Shown: positions 12,201 to 25,619 of the stretch, one piece after another
Position numbering within the stretch: position 1 is the stretch's first letter
How the letters are laid out: each line of letters starts with the position of its first letter
Assembly (NCBI GenBank): GCA_963969395.1
Contig: OZ017801.1
Coordinates: 18,667,611 to 18,731,610, forward strand
Direction of reading: 5' to 3'
Length of the DNA stretch: 64,000 bases
Source of the DNA: Pseudoscleropodium purum
Lineage: Eukaryota > Streptophyta > Bryopsida > Hypnales > Brachytheciaceae
Notes under the pieces: model-generated
The model's database searches: none
Told to the model about the DNA's origin: nothing
The model's input: the letters and a program-made list of their open reading frames with translations, nothing else
Made by a program: the position numbers and the translations under genes

Positions 12201-13205
12201 CAAAACACTAAATGGAAAAAAAAAACATTGTTTCTTTTTGTTTTATCATCTAACATCCATCATCCTCTATAAGTGTGTTTGGCCCCAAAGTGACTCATCA
12301 ATGGCTTTCAAGGATACCGAAGAAATGAAGGATGTACCTATTGATTCAAAAGTTGGATCATTTTTGTCTATATACTTTAGTAATAGGTCTCATCTTTTTA
12401 GAATAAGGATCCATATGAACTAAATATAGACTAATTTTCTTAATAGTTAATATAGACTTACATAGTCGTGACGAATCCATATCCTTAAAAGTGAATTCAC
12501 AATTATTTTTTTGACACTACTCCTAAGAGAGTCTAGAAGGAGGGGAAATGTGAAGCTAGAGGCAAAATTATTCTTGAGAATAATTCCAATAAGAATTCTA
12601 ACAAAATATTGAATAAGATTTTGACAAGATTTCCAAAAAAGATCTCCAAATTTTGCAATTAATATTCTCTTCTTTCCACCTTGATCTAACTTGATGTAGA
12701 ATTGTATACAAAAATCATGAAGCACCAACTAACCAAGATACTATAGTGACATCATTGATTAATAGTAAAAATTTGCTTTTAAGAACATCCTTTGATGTAT
12801 ATCTTTTGTGTGAGGTAGCTTACGCTTCTTATACAATAAACAATCATAGGTTATTACCAAAATATATACACTTTGCACACAAGTCAAATTGGTTAGGCAA
12901 TTGCTTTGGAAATAATCTATAGATACTACTTTGAAAATTTACAATTAATTCATACAATGTTTAGAAAACAAATACCAAAAGAATTTAGAATTATTTTTCA
13001 ATTACAAACAAAATCCAATAAGATTTAAATTTAATAATGAATATTGAATCATGATTTATACAATGTACCAAAGTGAATCAATTATTGGCATTCCATGAAT
13101 TATAGTACAGGATCATGAGTTAGAATCAAACAATTATTGTACACACTCAAGAAATAAATGAATCTTATCCAAATTTTAAATAGCCTAAATGATATACCCA
13201 TGTCA
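9291..13205. other. AT-rich intergenic DNA with a dispersed repeat
   Basis: No gene is seen. The 10.2-10.8 kb part resembles stretches near 21.9-22.4 and 30.3-30.6 kb on the same strand (TTGCAAGCAATC, TTGCAATCTAC, then ATTTGGTATC-like words) and ends in GGCCTTAGGACATCAAGGGG. It appears to be a dispersed AT-rich element related to the TTAA-flanked elements described below. Confidence 0.45.
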
Positions 13206-13209
13206 TTAA

Positions 13210-13642
13210 CCCTTTAGGGCCTAAGGCATACTTTTTGGACTCATTTTTACTCAAAGTTGTAGCTTATTGATATTGTACAAAATCAAATAAATTAGACTTT
13301 GTCCCGATTTTGGAGCATGGAGAGATGTAAACTTTTTTTGTTAAATATTTGCTTTGGTTTCACATGAATTTAAGGGAAAATGAAACTCTTTGTGAGATTC
13401 AAATTCCCTCTTGGCTCACTTAGATTCCCTCCCTATAGGTTCAATATTCCTTCAAAATCACTATATATAGGCTCATTAGATGTACAATTTATGTGCCCTC
13501 GTATTTCGTTCACACCTTGCTTTGAGGTGGACCATTGGCTTTGAATTATCTCCAAAATTTGAATTAAAACAACCAAAATGGGCATGCTCAACCCTAAAGG
13601 GTTAGGTTATTTGGTGAAAACATAGTCCAAAACATTTAGGGG
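13210..13642. mobile_element. Candidate TTAA-flanked non-autonomous element (433 bp)
   Basis: TTAA at 13206-13209 precedes CCCTTTAGGGCCTAAGG, and TTAA at 13643-13646 follows a right end whose reverse complement begins CCCCTAAATGTTTTGGAC. The terminal words match ends at 48331, 49223, 22423 and 29551. The two termini of this copy are only loosely inverted repeats, so the assignment rests on family resemblance plus the TTAA flanks. No coding capacity. Confidence 0.45.
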
Positions 13643-13649
13643 TTAATTA

Positions 13650-16600
13650 TCTTTTCATTTGATATAAGATTTTCTTTCTTAAGTACATCATATAGTGTAC
13701 AATGTATTTTTGTACTTTTTACTTTTCAATATTTAAAGATTGATTTTTACATTCAAAAGGATTTTTCAAAATCTTAAGGAAAATCAATAAAATGAAGAAT
13801 TTCAATTTTCTATTTTCTACATTTGAAATTTTAAAAAGTTTACAAAGATTGATTGATACAATCCTTTTAATCACAAGATTCTATATACAAATATTACTTG
13901 GTCAATGAAATTCAATTTTTTATTATTATTTGTATTTCATGTGAATTTCCTTCATTTCTTTCATTTTTCTTCAAAAAGATACAAAATTTTACAACTTTTG
14001 GAAACTATAAAAATTTCATAACTTACATAAGATATAGAATAGAAGACATAAAATTATATTTTTGACAAAAGAAATCAAATTAAAATCATTTGTATGTATT
14101 GATGAATTGATACTTATAATTTTTTTTTTTTTTCTAGAATATATGATCAGAGACATGATTCATTAATTTTTAGGGATTATAAATGAAAGTGGGAAACCCC
14201 ATTTTATCCTCTTACAAACAATATAAAAAATATTTCTCATTCCAACAATTAGAATGATAAGATTTCAAATATCGTTATCTATTTAATCAATATATGTGAC
14301 CACCATAATTATCCAAGTAGAAAATGTTGTAATATTCATTTCCATTCTTATGCAAGGATCAAATTTAATCTAGTTCAAGAAATCATATTCTGGGATTAGA
14401 CTCTTTATAAAAGTTGGACATTAGAATGTAAAAGGTTTTATTTTAATTTTCTTCAGAGATTCAAATTTAGATGGCAAATGTGGTTTGGAGATTTGTTCCC
14501 TTAAATTATTAGTATCCAATTAATTACAAAGACCTTAAATATGAATATCCATAAATTGTTCTTACCACCTTAACAACTAGCTTCATAATGACACAATCAA
14601 ATTTCACTTTGAATTCCAATTGAACCTATTAGTTTATATTCAAGTTTTAATTAAAAGAATTTGCTTTATGGAACCAATTATAGTCTTGTGGTTTAGTAAG
14701 ATAATATAATTGTTATAATTTTGTAGTTATTTATAAGGAAAATAAATTAAACAATACAACAAAATAAGTGAAATGAAATGAATTTTTTTAAAGAAGCATT
14801 CCAACGAAGTATACTAAAAAAAAAGGTCAATAAATTTAGATTTTCATATCTTATCCTGATTTTTGACTTTCAAATCACCAATATTTTCTCATTTAACTTG
14901 TGAAGTCTTTAGGCCATTTTTGGGTAAAAAACACTTGAAACTACCATTTTCAAGGCAAATAGTAAAAATTTTAAACATTTGTTTCTTTTACATATCTAAT
15001 TATGTTCTTTTTTACTATATTGATCATAAGATATAAACTTTTCAAATAAAAAAAGTAATTTTTGCTTTCAACTTGATTAGGTTATAAGGCTTTGAATTAG
15101 CTTGACTTACAAAATTTGTACTAAATATTGTAAATTTGAACATTTTTGTGTTGAAAAATAGGATGGAAATTATGGGAAAAAAATTCCACTACACATCTGT
15201 GATTTTCATTTTTGGAAAAATTGTTAAGATTGAATTCATAATTAAACAAATCTATTGCATTATTTCTTCAAGAATTTGTTGAGATTGATTACCAAAAAGA
15301 AAACTTTATAACTTTTACATCACTTATCCAAATGGAATGAATAAAATATTTTCACACAAGAAAAATATATTCAGTAAGAAATTAAAAAAACTTAAACTAT
15401 TTCAAATTCTTGTGCTTTATTTTTGTTGCCCACCTGTCCTATTTTGGACTTATTGTTATTGTGATATAAAATTTTCTCTCAAACACTAATTGATATAAAA
15501 ATCTTGAATTTTTTTTCAAAAATCATTAAAAAAAAAATTGAAATCATGACCTTTAAGAGTCTCCTTAGCGATTCAAACCTTCAAAAGTCCTCCCAGAGGA
15601 CTTTTGAGACTATAGGGATTAACATATTGCAACAAATGCCGATTGTTTGTCAATACATTGTTTGGGTATAAAGCTGTACTTCTATGCTAGATTTTATTAG
15701 ATTATCATTTTAACTAAAAATACCTATTTCAACAACTAATTCCAAGATAAATGGATTAGATCAAATAAATTTGTGGATTGACTTTCAAGGATTATAATAT
15801 AAAGAAGATCAAAATATCCTTGATCTTTAAACTTCAATGTGAGTTTTAGAATGAAAGTCTATAGAATATGCCTTATTGAAGCCTTTGTTGCATGCACCTT
15901 ATATATTTAAGTACATCTATAGGTCTACACATTCAAAAACTAAAAATGCCTTGGTCAAATTCAATTTTAGATTTTAAAACATCTATTTGGTGTATTTGAA
16001 TAAACTAAAAAACAAAATTTGACCAAGTTTAACAAAGTTTGACAATAAAATTATTATTGCATTCAATTTTTTCTAATTCTTAAAAAATGAATTATTGCTA
16101 ATAAAAGATTTTATGTAATATTTATCCAATTATGCAACCCATAATTCATTTACACAATTACCATGGATTTTTCATCTCTATTTTTTTATCTTCTTAATTT
16201 TTTTAAAGTCAATTTATATACTATTGTATCTATTCTAACCTAATTTGGTAATTATCTTAGATTTTCTAATACAAATTATAACAAATGTAAATTTCGAATA
16301 AATTTTGAATATGAAATTTTATAATAATTTAATTTTTCTAAAAGAGATTTAGAACATTGATATTGATAGACATATTATTACCTATCAAAATTATTGAGAT
16401 TTTATTAGTCAATTATATAAAGTCTAAAATGAGATTATAATAATCTTTTGATTTGAAGGTTATAGCTAAGGGTATTTTACTTGAGAAATATTCACAATAA
16501 TCCTCCAACTAATTGGACATGAGAAAGCAGTCTAATTTGAAATCAAACTCATTTTGTTATATCTATCATTTTGTTTTCAAGTTTTGATATAATATTTTGA

Positions 16601-18840
16601 ATGATCACAATCATTTTTTATAAACCTAATTAGGTTTTTTTCACATAGATAGATACAAGGATTGTCACATTCTAAAAAATCAAAATTGACTAATTACACC
16701 ATATGGTAATAGGGTTGAACTTTAAAGGGTCAACCCCCTACAAATAATGTATACTATATTTCACTTCATGGCATATGAAGTACTGTAACATACATGTATA
16801 CATATGATGGGCCTCCAAGAGAACAAAAAAGGATATTGTAAGACTTCAAATACATAGGAATTGTAATAAGTGCATTTTAGTAAATTATCTTTTTATAACT
16901 TGCATGAATGCAAGTCAACTACTTGATGGTTGCTTTTAGATTCTTGACATCAATGGCTTTTGAATTATAGGCAATTTATAGAATCATATCAAAAAAATAT
17001 CCAAAATGTAGTGTATATTATTTGCCAAAAGATAATCTACAGTCCATAGAAACAAGACATGGATAGATCCACTAATGAAGCAATGGATGAAAACAATCAT
17101 ACTTGGATAACAAATGGTACAAAAGTAATCCATATCAATTCAAGTTTTAATTTTTTCTTTGAGTATTTGATCAATTGCCATGGTTCTTACTAGGCAATAC
17201 TTTGCAAACCTTTCTTCAAATGCTCTCTTGACACAAGTAAAGTTCTCAACTAATGTTATATACTTTCAAATCAATGCATTTAAACAAATTCCTAGAGGCT
17301 AAAAAATTCATCAAATCTTGAATAAAAAATTGTATTTGGAAGTTCTAGCACTCTATTTTTAAGTTGTTACACATTTACATGATTAAAATTTCAAATCAAT
17401 CAAGAGTTTTTCTTTTTGCTATATGTCATCTAAAATTTAGTACTATCACTTTTTGTACAAAATACTTCTTTTATCTAAGCAAGCATGCTAGTTACAAAAA
17501 GAGTTTGCAAAATCTCTATAAACATTTCTTCCTATACTCTTTGAAGGAATTCAACCAATTCTTCTTTGTTGGCCTTAATATATCTAAACTCCATTTGTCA
17601 TACTCTTCTATAAGTTTTCTATTAGGCTCAAGTTTGGAGAGCTTGTTGGCTAATTCAACTTCTTCATGCCACAAGCTTGTTTCTACAATTCTGGCAATAC
17701 ATTATAATGAATTTGAACACCATCTTCCATAGATGTGGGGTCTTTTAGACAATTGTGAAGAAAGTAAAATCCACTCCAAGTCTCTTCCTAGAAAATATCA
17801 ACAAAATCACCTATAGTCCTTCTTTGTAGAGGCATGGTCATTAAAGGAGATTTATCAAAGTCACTAAAGTCATCCAAACCAACATTGAAGTGTACCTTGA
17901 CTTGAAAATAGGTACCAAACATTTTAATCTACATCCTTCTCATGATTTATGTCACACTCTAACTTGTTGGGAGTTTTTCAAATTTCAAAACATGACTTAT
18001 CAGCCCAAATGACTCTCTTCCACACACTAAAAAAGGGGTGAGAGAAGTTGTCCCTTCTTTTTTCTCTCACCAACTTCTCTCATTCTTCATAGAATTTTGC
18101 TTCTTGAAAAAGGTATGACTACTCCTAATGTTATGACTGCATAAGTGTAAAAATCAAGCCCTAAAACTTTTCAATTGAAGTTGAAGATTATGAACCTTTG
18201 AAGCTAGAAAGTAAACCCTAAAACCATTCTCATTTTTTTAAACACCAAATTTATGATTACGAGGACAACAATTTCCAAAGATTTGTAATTTCACTAAACC
18301 TAGAGACAACATTATAGTTTGTTATCTACATTTGGAAGTCTTGACCCTAAACCCTATACAAAAGCTTTTGAGATTCAATTGTTCCCCAAACCATGAATAC
18401 AAAAACCTAAACGGTTAATTCCAACTTGAACAAATTGCAGTTGTTTGAAGAAGTGCGATACCTTCAACATAGAAGAATATAAAACCATGACCTCTTCGGC
18501 CACCATGCTTTTCAACAATGATGGCAGTGAAGTCCTAAACCCAAACTAAGATGAATAAAGAGACAAAAGTCAGTAGTGAAAAGACATTAGCGAAAGGGGG
18601 TGAACCCGTGGAGTGAGAGATCAAAAGACCTCTGACAATTGAAATTTCAGCCCGTTTATACATGTCCGGAGGACAAGAACCAACAAACTCCGAGGTCAGA
18701 GATTGGCCTTATCGCAAGCCACAGACAACCGACCACAACACGCCATGTATCAATTCTCGGAGAACTAGACCGAGGTTGAAGAAGGTGTGACTACCCCTTA
18801 TTGAGAAATTTTCCGAAACCTTTTGATGCAGTGAGTCTGA
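13650..18840. other. AT-rich intergenic DNA, no gene seen
   Basis: A large stretch rich in A and T runs. A fragment at 14898-14963 (GTCTTTAGGCCATTTTTGGG, then AAACTACCATTTT) resembles the left end of the 48.3-kb element. A small hairpin, AAAAGTCCTC/GAGGACTTTT, lies at 15585-15607. The 122-codon frame at 17364-17732 has no domain and AT-rich composition, and I do not consider it a gene. GC content rises from about 18.4 kb. Confidence 0.5.
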
Positions 18841-19403
18841 AAAACTCCCCAATCAAAATTGGATGAATTTTTTATTTTTTTTTCCCGTCCTACTTAACTG
18901 AAGGACGGACCTAAAACCGTGAAGTCATCCATCCATCCATCCATCCGTCCGTCTGAGTCTGCTGGCTGGCTTTGCCGCCGTGGCTCCCGGGGCCGCCCCA
19001 TTTGGATGGGTTTGGGGGAAAAGTTCACCGGAATCTTGCTGAAAATAATTCACAGGATTGATTGATGCTGAGGAATCTTGGGCCGTGAATATTTTTAAAA
19101 TTAATTATTTTAAACCCCTCGCTGGGGTCAGGTTGCCTGCCATTGACGGAAGCCTGGCTCTGCCATTCGCCACTTGTCAACGGGGATGAGAGCCACCACA
19201 GCAGCCCCTGCATCAGGCACTTCACACATGCCTGTTGGTGGCCACTAGGAAGTTATACTGTACAGCTCGAGCACCTAAAAAAGACACAATTAAAGCCGAA
19301 TTAAAAGCAACTCAGACTGAAAAAACTGAACTGGGAAGGGGGGGGGGGGAGGGGGGGAATTGGAAAATAATGTACTTTATATAGCATTCTATCCCTTCAC
19401 GGC

Positions 19404-19705
19404 TTAACCCTGCTTGAAACCCTGCTTTGCTTAGATCCCTTCTTAGAACCCTGCTTAGAACCCTGCTTAGAACCCTGCTTGGAACCTTGCTTAGAACCCT
19501 GCTTGGAACCTTGCTTAGAACCCTGCTTAGAACCCCGCTTAGAACCCCGCTTGGAACTTTGCTTGGAACCCTTGCTTAGAGCCCCGCTTGGAACTTTGCT
19601 TGGAACCTTGCTCAAAACCTTGATTAAAACGTTACTTAGAACCTTGATTAAAACCTTGCTTAGAGCATCTTAACACTGCTTAGAAAACCCTACTTAGAAC
19701 CTTGC
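19404..19705. repeat. 12-bp minisatellite
   Basis: About 20 or more copies of a 12-base word, CCCTGCTTAGAA, with variants CCTTGCTTGGAA and CCCCGCTTAGAA. The period is a multiple of three, so both strands stay open: minus reads a GSKQ-type repeat and plus a LEPC-type repeat. That is a side effect of the period, not evidence of a gene. ATCC/GTCC runs lie nearby (18,928-18,954), as do homopolymer G tracts near 19,340. Confidence 0.85.
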
Positions 19706-22440
19706 CCAATAGTCCACCTATTAAACTAAAAGAACTGGCAACACTAAGACAAGTGGATTATGAATGTTTTTAAGAGCTTTGTGTGGGAGCTATGGAAAAT
19801 GAATGAAGTACATTCAAATAACTTATGTTGAAAATACAAAATTTTATCTATTCTTCAAGTGTTCAACGATACAATTAGCATTGTTATTCAATGGTTTATA
19901 ATTATTGTGCAAGATTTTTAATGGATTCATGTTGGGATTGGAAGAGAAGAACTTGCAAAAATGAAAATGTGATGTTTAAATTCTATGTATGCCATAATTG
20001 ATTTTGTCCAAAAAATTCAAAATTTATAGCCACATTCCTATCAAGAACTTTTAGGAGTTAATCATTCCATCCCTCAAGGGCTTGATCCATAGGGATTGGT
20101 TTCAATGCACTTAGAATTGGTCAAACCTTCCATAAAAGACATTAAATTTTTTGGAATTCTACATACAAGTGTGGAATACTAGTAAAAGAAAAATTGGAAT
20201 TGTTGGTAGAAACTTTTTGGGGAGTCTTGTGAAAAGTGGAGGAGGCAAATTTTTAACATCAAGGAATTGAACTTTAACTTTTGGATGCTTAGTAAAGCAA
20301 AGCTAATCCTAAAGTGTAGTTCCTACCTATTTACATACAAGTGCAAACACCATTCAGATTCTAAAAATCTCAAAAATTATTTTCTAATTCTAACACAATA
20401 TGGAAGTTTGTTTTCAAAGAATCTTTAGTGGTTTGGCAACCAAGCCAAATCTAGTATTTTCTGAATGAAAAATAAACAATAAATTTATAGTTTGATCAAA
20501 ATGCTACTACTAGTATTCATTTTTAGAATAGTGCATTGATATCATTAATGATGGAATTTCTTTTGCCTTTGAATACAAAAAAGCTTGCCATTGATTAGAA
20601 ATAAAAATAATGAGTTGTGAGAATGGGGCATACAAATGATTCACTTTGTAAAATCTTGAACATAGTGTTTTGTTTACATAAACTTAGTAGAGATTCTCTC
20701 AAAGGTCTATAAGAACTATGGATATGATACCTTGTTTGACTCATAGAAATTTAACTTATGTATCAAAGTATGGCAATACATAAACCATTGGATTGATATT
20801 TCAACATTTTGTATCTTTCATTTTGAATGTCATTTTAACATCCCAACGTTATCATGTACACATTCAACATTATTTAGGTAGAATATGTGATAGTTTTGAA
20901 GTTTTTGAGACATATAGGAGGTGCAATAATGATATGAACCATTGGGGGTTAATACAAAAAAATCCAAGTTATAACCCAAATTAAACTCTTCATATCATTA
21001 GGATTAAAGGACTGAAAAAATCCATATAAATGGTATTATATTTCACTTTGCACGTACAAGGTATTTACTAAATATATCAAAGTACTTACCATTGGATTAA
21101 TAATTCAACAAGGAGTACAAGCTAAGAATCAATCTTAGCCAAAAAGTGGAGAAATTAAATTTTGTAGTAAAATCTTTAAAGGTTCAAATTACCATGAACC
21201 AATCACAAGATGGATCGTATGTGGAACTTTTTGACCTTAAAAACTTTGAGTTGCATATAAGGTGGCATATTTCATTTGGATGTCATTTTATCATCTAGAG
21301 CTTACCATGCTCAAATACAATACCATACACATAGAATACTTGACCATTTTGTGTTTATTAAATATGTTGGAGGTGCAACAATTATCCAAATTAGAAGTGT
21401 CATGTGTTAATGGATCTGTCTCACTGCAAAGAGAAACCTTTGTCAGTAGAATAAATTTTTTTATAATAACCATATAAGCTTGATAAGGAAATTAAAACTT
21501 CCTCCTATATAGTTGACTAAAGTTTAATCACTAAAGGACCAAGTTTCATTTTATGGTAAAACAACAATTTTGGGTAGCTTACTATGAATTGGAATTTTTT
21601 TTCTTAGAAATTTTTACACAACATGGGAACTGGGATTTTCTTTAAGGCCCAACAAATTTCATAGTTAAAAAGTTATTGTATGATATATAGTTTTTTCTAG
21701 CCGGACAGTTTGGGTAGATAAACAAAACCACTCTTTTTAGAAGAAAACAAAAATTGAAATTGGTCCTCTCTCTCTCTCTCTCTGAATCATTCTATTTTGA
21801 TCAATGAGATGAAAGTTATAAGGAGTTTTAATTTGTGGGCAATTATATATTCTCCACTCTAAAATAAACTTTGAAGTCATTTTTTGAACTCAATTTTCAA
21901 TATTTTTGGGAAATAAAATAAAATAATAGGATATAGATTGCTTACTATAACATTACGACCATAAGAATCATCATTTTTCAATTCCATAACTAAATTCTTA
22001 ACAATTTAGTATTTGAATTCATTCTCTACTTCTTTATACTTACTATTTTTTCCTATATGTTGTACAATTCCAAATGATTTGAATTTTTTCAAGCATCTAG
22101 CCAACTTGCCTTGAAGAAGGAATCTAAAGAAGCACCACAATTTTGGACATTTTTCATACAAATGTGATCTTGTGAAATGCAGCTACCCAATTTTTTGTAG
22201 GGTCAAAAAAAGAATTTTTGTCAATTCAAATGCTATTATCTTGCAATCTACATGGTAGAAATTTTGAAAAAAAATTTCACATGTTCTCAAACTAGTGTAC
22301 TACAAGATCCTACGGTTAAATGTGTCTCAAAATGTTATTATTTTTCTAAAATTTGGTACTAGTCGTAAGAAAGGCAATTTTGGAGCATTTTTGGTGAAAA
22401 TATAGTCAAGGAACTTCAAGGGTTAACCACATCTGCTCTT
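19706..22440. other. AT-rich intergenic DNA with dispersed repeat remnants
   Basis: No gene is seen. A CT microsatellite lies at about 21765-21782. The 21.85-22.43 kb part resembles the 10.2-10.8 kb repeat and ends in CTTCAAGGGTTAACC, the TTAA-type terminus found elsewhere in the window. Confidence 0.45.
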
Positions 22441-22446
22441 GTATTA

Positions 22447-22859
22447 AGGTAGGAGTCTGTAAAAGCGACCCTTTAAGGGTTGATCCGACTTTTTCATAGG
22501 TTTGCATGAATAGAAATATTTTTAGTTCATTTTTTCAAAGAAAGAAAAATGGATGCCAAACGTAACACAAGTGGTTTCATATTTTTCGAAGCATTTTTGA
22601 ATTAATTATGGATTTTCAAAGATTTCTGCAATAGGGCTATCTATTTGTGACTCATAGGTCTCCCAAAATCTGTCCCCTTGCAATTCTAAAGCAATTTCTG
22701 ACCATGGAGAGAATGATTGGCTCTTGGAATAAAATAAGTAAATTTTTCTTGATTTATTCAAAAAGCAATAGTGGTCCATTTAAAGATTAGCTCCCATCCA
22801 TTTTACAAGCAGCTATGGGGCGGTTGCAAGGAGAGGGTCGCTTTTACAGACTCCTACCT
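22447..22859. mobile_element. MITE with 26-bp perfect terminal inverted repeats and TA flanks
   Basis: The left end AGGTAGGAGTCTGTAAAAGC continues 6 more bases, and the right end is its exact reverse complement over 26 bases. Both ends are bordered by TA (22445-22446 and 22860-22861). The 413-bp length, absence of an open frame and TA flanks fit a non-autonomous Tc1/mariner-type element, although the terminal sequence is not the classic Stowaway CTCCCTCC. The perfect repeats suggest recent insertion. Confidence 0.75.
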
Positions 22860-22861
22860 TA

Positions 22862-25600
22862 TGCGTGGTGCAAAAACTCCAAAATTTTAACCAATGCAAG
22901 CAAATGAACGTAAAAAAAAATTGGCCCATGTTGCAGAGCAGAGAATTTTGTATTTTGAGGCCTTTTAAACCTATTTCAGGTTCCTGGTTCCCACTGAATA
23001 TTCCAAATTTTTTATCACCCCTTTGTAAATTAAAACAACCCTGCCTTTTTCCAACAGGTAACGTAAGAATTTCCACGACTGAAGACGTCCAGATGTGACC
23101 TCCAATAAATCACCCCACCCACGATGCTCACTAATCTGCAAGTGAAATAATTGCTGCTTCCGTCCATCTGTCTCTCCCCCTCAAGTTTATCACTGTCCCA
23201 TCGCCAGCCACTTGACTGAAAAAAGCAAAGGAAAAAAAAAAAGGAAAAAAGGCATGACTCGCTCAACACTCCGTCCATCCCCACAGGCATGTCCCCATCT
23301 CGCATCTCGCTATCTGCCGTCCATAATTTCTGCAACGAACTCAAAAGTTGAAAGTTAAAAAAAAAAGAAAAAAGAAATCTATGTTGCAGTTGCAGAGAAT
23401 GGAGAATGAATGAAAATCTGCGCCTCTTTACTATTATTAGACTGGTCAAAAAAAATTCATTGATGTTTTGGGTGGCATTCGCAAGGAGGTTCCAAATGCA
23501 CCAAAGAATGTGACATTTGGATACTGTATGCGCAAGTTATGATTTACGAAGGATCAAAGTTTGATTTGGAAACAGTTTCTTTTCCACATGGGTTTATAAT
23601 TTGATTCTATAGATGTACACAAGGTGAAGAAGATGGCATTGGTGCATTTGGAGGTGCCCACCTTTAATGAATGGGAATGGAGATATCAAGTTACTATATA
23701 ATAAATAACCGGTTGGTACATTTTTCAGTCACAACTTTTGATCTTCTTCATCTAAGGGTTCACGAAGCAAGTTCAAAAAAAAAAAAAGGTTCTGAGTTCC
23801 AATTTGTAATGGCAGCAGTGATGAGTTGCCAATGAGACAGTGCCACGTTAGCATTTAAAAAACAACAAAACCCGGTTATGGGGTCTCGACTCTCAAGTTG
23901 TTGTTGTTGGGATTCCAAAACTGAATGATTTTTTGATGGATGGAACCCCAGCCACTGGTACTTTTTTTTGTGTGTGTAAGTTAATAAGACTTGAACCCAA
24001 GTCCCCACCCCACCCACATCAGCACACAAGAAGGGCATGCTGCTGCTGCATCTTTATCATAACTTATTTGTTTGTTAACTTATCTCTTTGACAATCATTC
24101 TCTCTCTCTCTCTCTCTTTCGCTCTCCCTCCGCGTTGTCTCGCTTGCGCGCGCGCAGACAGGGATCAACAATGACAGAGTTCCAGACAGATGCAGATGTT
24201 CAAACAAACGGCAGAAACAGTCAGCTAGGCAGTGGATATCATTAAGTTAAAAGCAATGGGGGCGCAATGGGCTCAAGGGGTAAGTTGAGGGGTGACTTCA
24301 CCATGATCAACCCAAAAGAGAATCCAACTAGGTTTCAGTTCCCATCAATGGTACCCGTATAATCACTGTTGACAGAAGAAAAGAAATGGGAAAAAAAAAA
24401 TTGAAATAATATGTGTGGAAACATGATTTGGGTGTTAAGTTACCAGGGAAATGATTTGTTTGTGAGAAAATGTATGTGACTGAGGAGCAAATGTTTGCCC
24501 TTCAATTTAGTTGTGAAGCATGCTCAAATGCTTGTTTGGATGGTTTTAGTTGATTTTCCTTCAATCATTATGCTAGCTACCTGTTTGTCGAAGTGTTTTT
24601 GGAGCAAAGATTTCATGTTGTTTTCCTCTTACAATGAATTTTTTTCATTTGGCATTTCATTATATACATATTTTTTAACAATGTAATTCTAGTAAGTAAG
24701 AAAAAAATGACATCTATATACGGTATATAAGCAAGCTAAATGTTGACCCATGTTTCAAAGGGTGTTATGGTTGTGGGTGAGCTCCACGTAAGTGTGCATA
24801 TTATGTATACCTTCTTAGATTAGTGTAGTGTAGGACTTTCAATTACCATGCCTAATATTATATAACTCCTGCAAATCTTAGCACACACACTTTATAATAC
24901 ATACTTATCAAGAAAAGTTTCACATGAAAATACATTGTAGTACACTTCCTTGTATGCACACACACACACAAAAGACTATAACATTGCTAAACAAGAGGAT
25001 TCCTCCCCTCCTTTGTTTCTAAGATAAGAAGGTATTCCCTTCTTACAATACCTTGGAGGGTACCTTTGATAAAAATCAAAGATCCTCGTTAGTTTGCTTA
25101 TCAATGATTGCACTACTTCTAGCCAATACTAGGGGAAGCCGCCATGGATTTTGGATAAGAAAGGGTCTCTCCCCAATATTGGTTAACAACGTTATGGCAA
25201 CCACATATGAAAATACACCTATACCAAGCCATGAACGTCTATGCAAATATCATAAAATTGCAACCAAAGCAACCAAATTTATATCCTTCAATGTCATAAC
25301 AACCTCAACTAAGGTAGCAATACCTAATTCCAACCCCTTTCTATAATTGACCCTTATAGATTCTTGCTTAAAATATACTCCCACTATTCACAAGAGTCTA
25401 AAGGCGATTTTAGAAACACCTTGATTTTCAGCACTTTGAAAATTCGTAGTTCATTTGTACTCTATTCAAAAAATGCATTCTAAGAAAATCTAGAATCCCC
25501 TTTGGACTACCAACAACACCCAACCAAGCTTTTTCAATATAATAATGAGAACCACTCATGCTGCGTTGCTTATTCAAACACTTTTAGGTGTAGTAGCCTC
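22862..25600. other. Intergenic stretch with a GC-richer, CT-rich patch; no resolved gene
   Basis: From 23.1 to 23.4 kb and 23.8 to 24.4 kb the composition rises. A CT run at about 24,099-24,118 is followed by CGCGCGCG near 24,149 and an ATG at 24,171 that opens only a 24-codon frame (MTEFQTDADVQ...). A pyrimidine-rich leader followed by an ATG could be a first exon, but I find no supported donor or following exon. The 139-codon minus frame at 23030-23449 is phenylalanine-rich low-complexity sequence. Confidence 0.35.
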
Positions 25601-25619
25601 CACTGCAATAACATAGCAG

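Noticed and set aside
17364..17732. 122-codon plus-strand frame
   Set aside because: AT-rich DNA, Phe/Leu/Ser-rich translation, no domain, no splice or promoter context.
19397..19673. GSKQ-repeat protein gene
   Set aside because: A 12-bp period keeps every non-stop frame open on both strands; no flanking gene structure.
23030..23449. 139-codon minus-strand frame
   Set aside because: Poly-Phe from T-rich tracts, no domain; it overlaps a plus frame of similar quality.
24171..24245. 24-codon frame after a CT-rich leader
   Set aside because: Too short to judge, with no supported donor or next exon.
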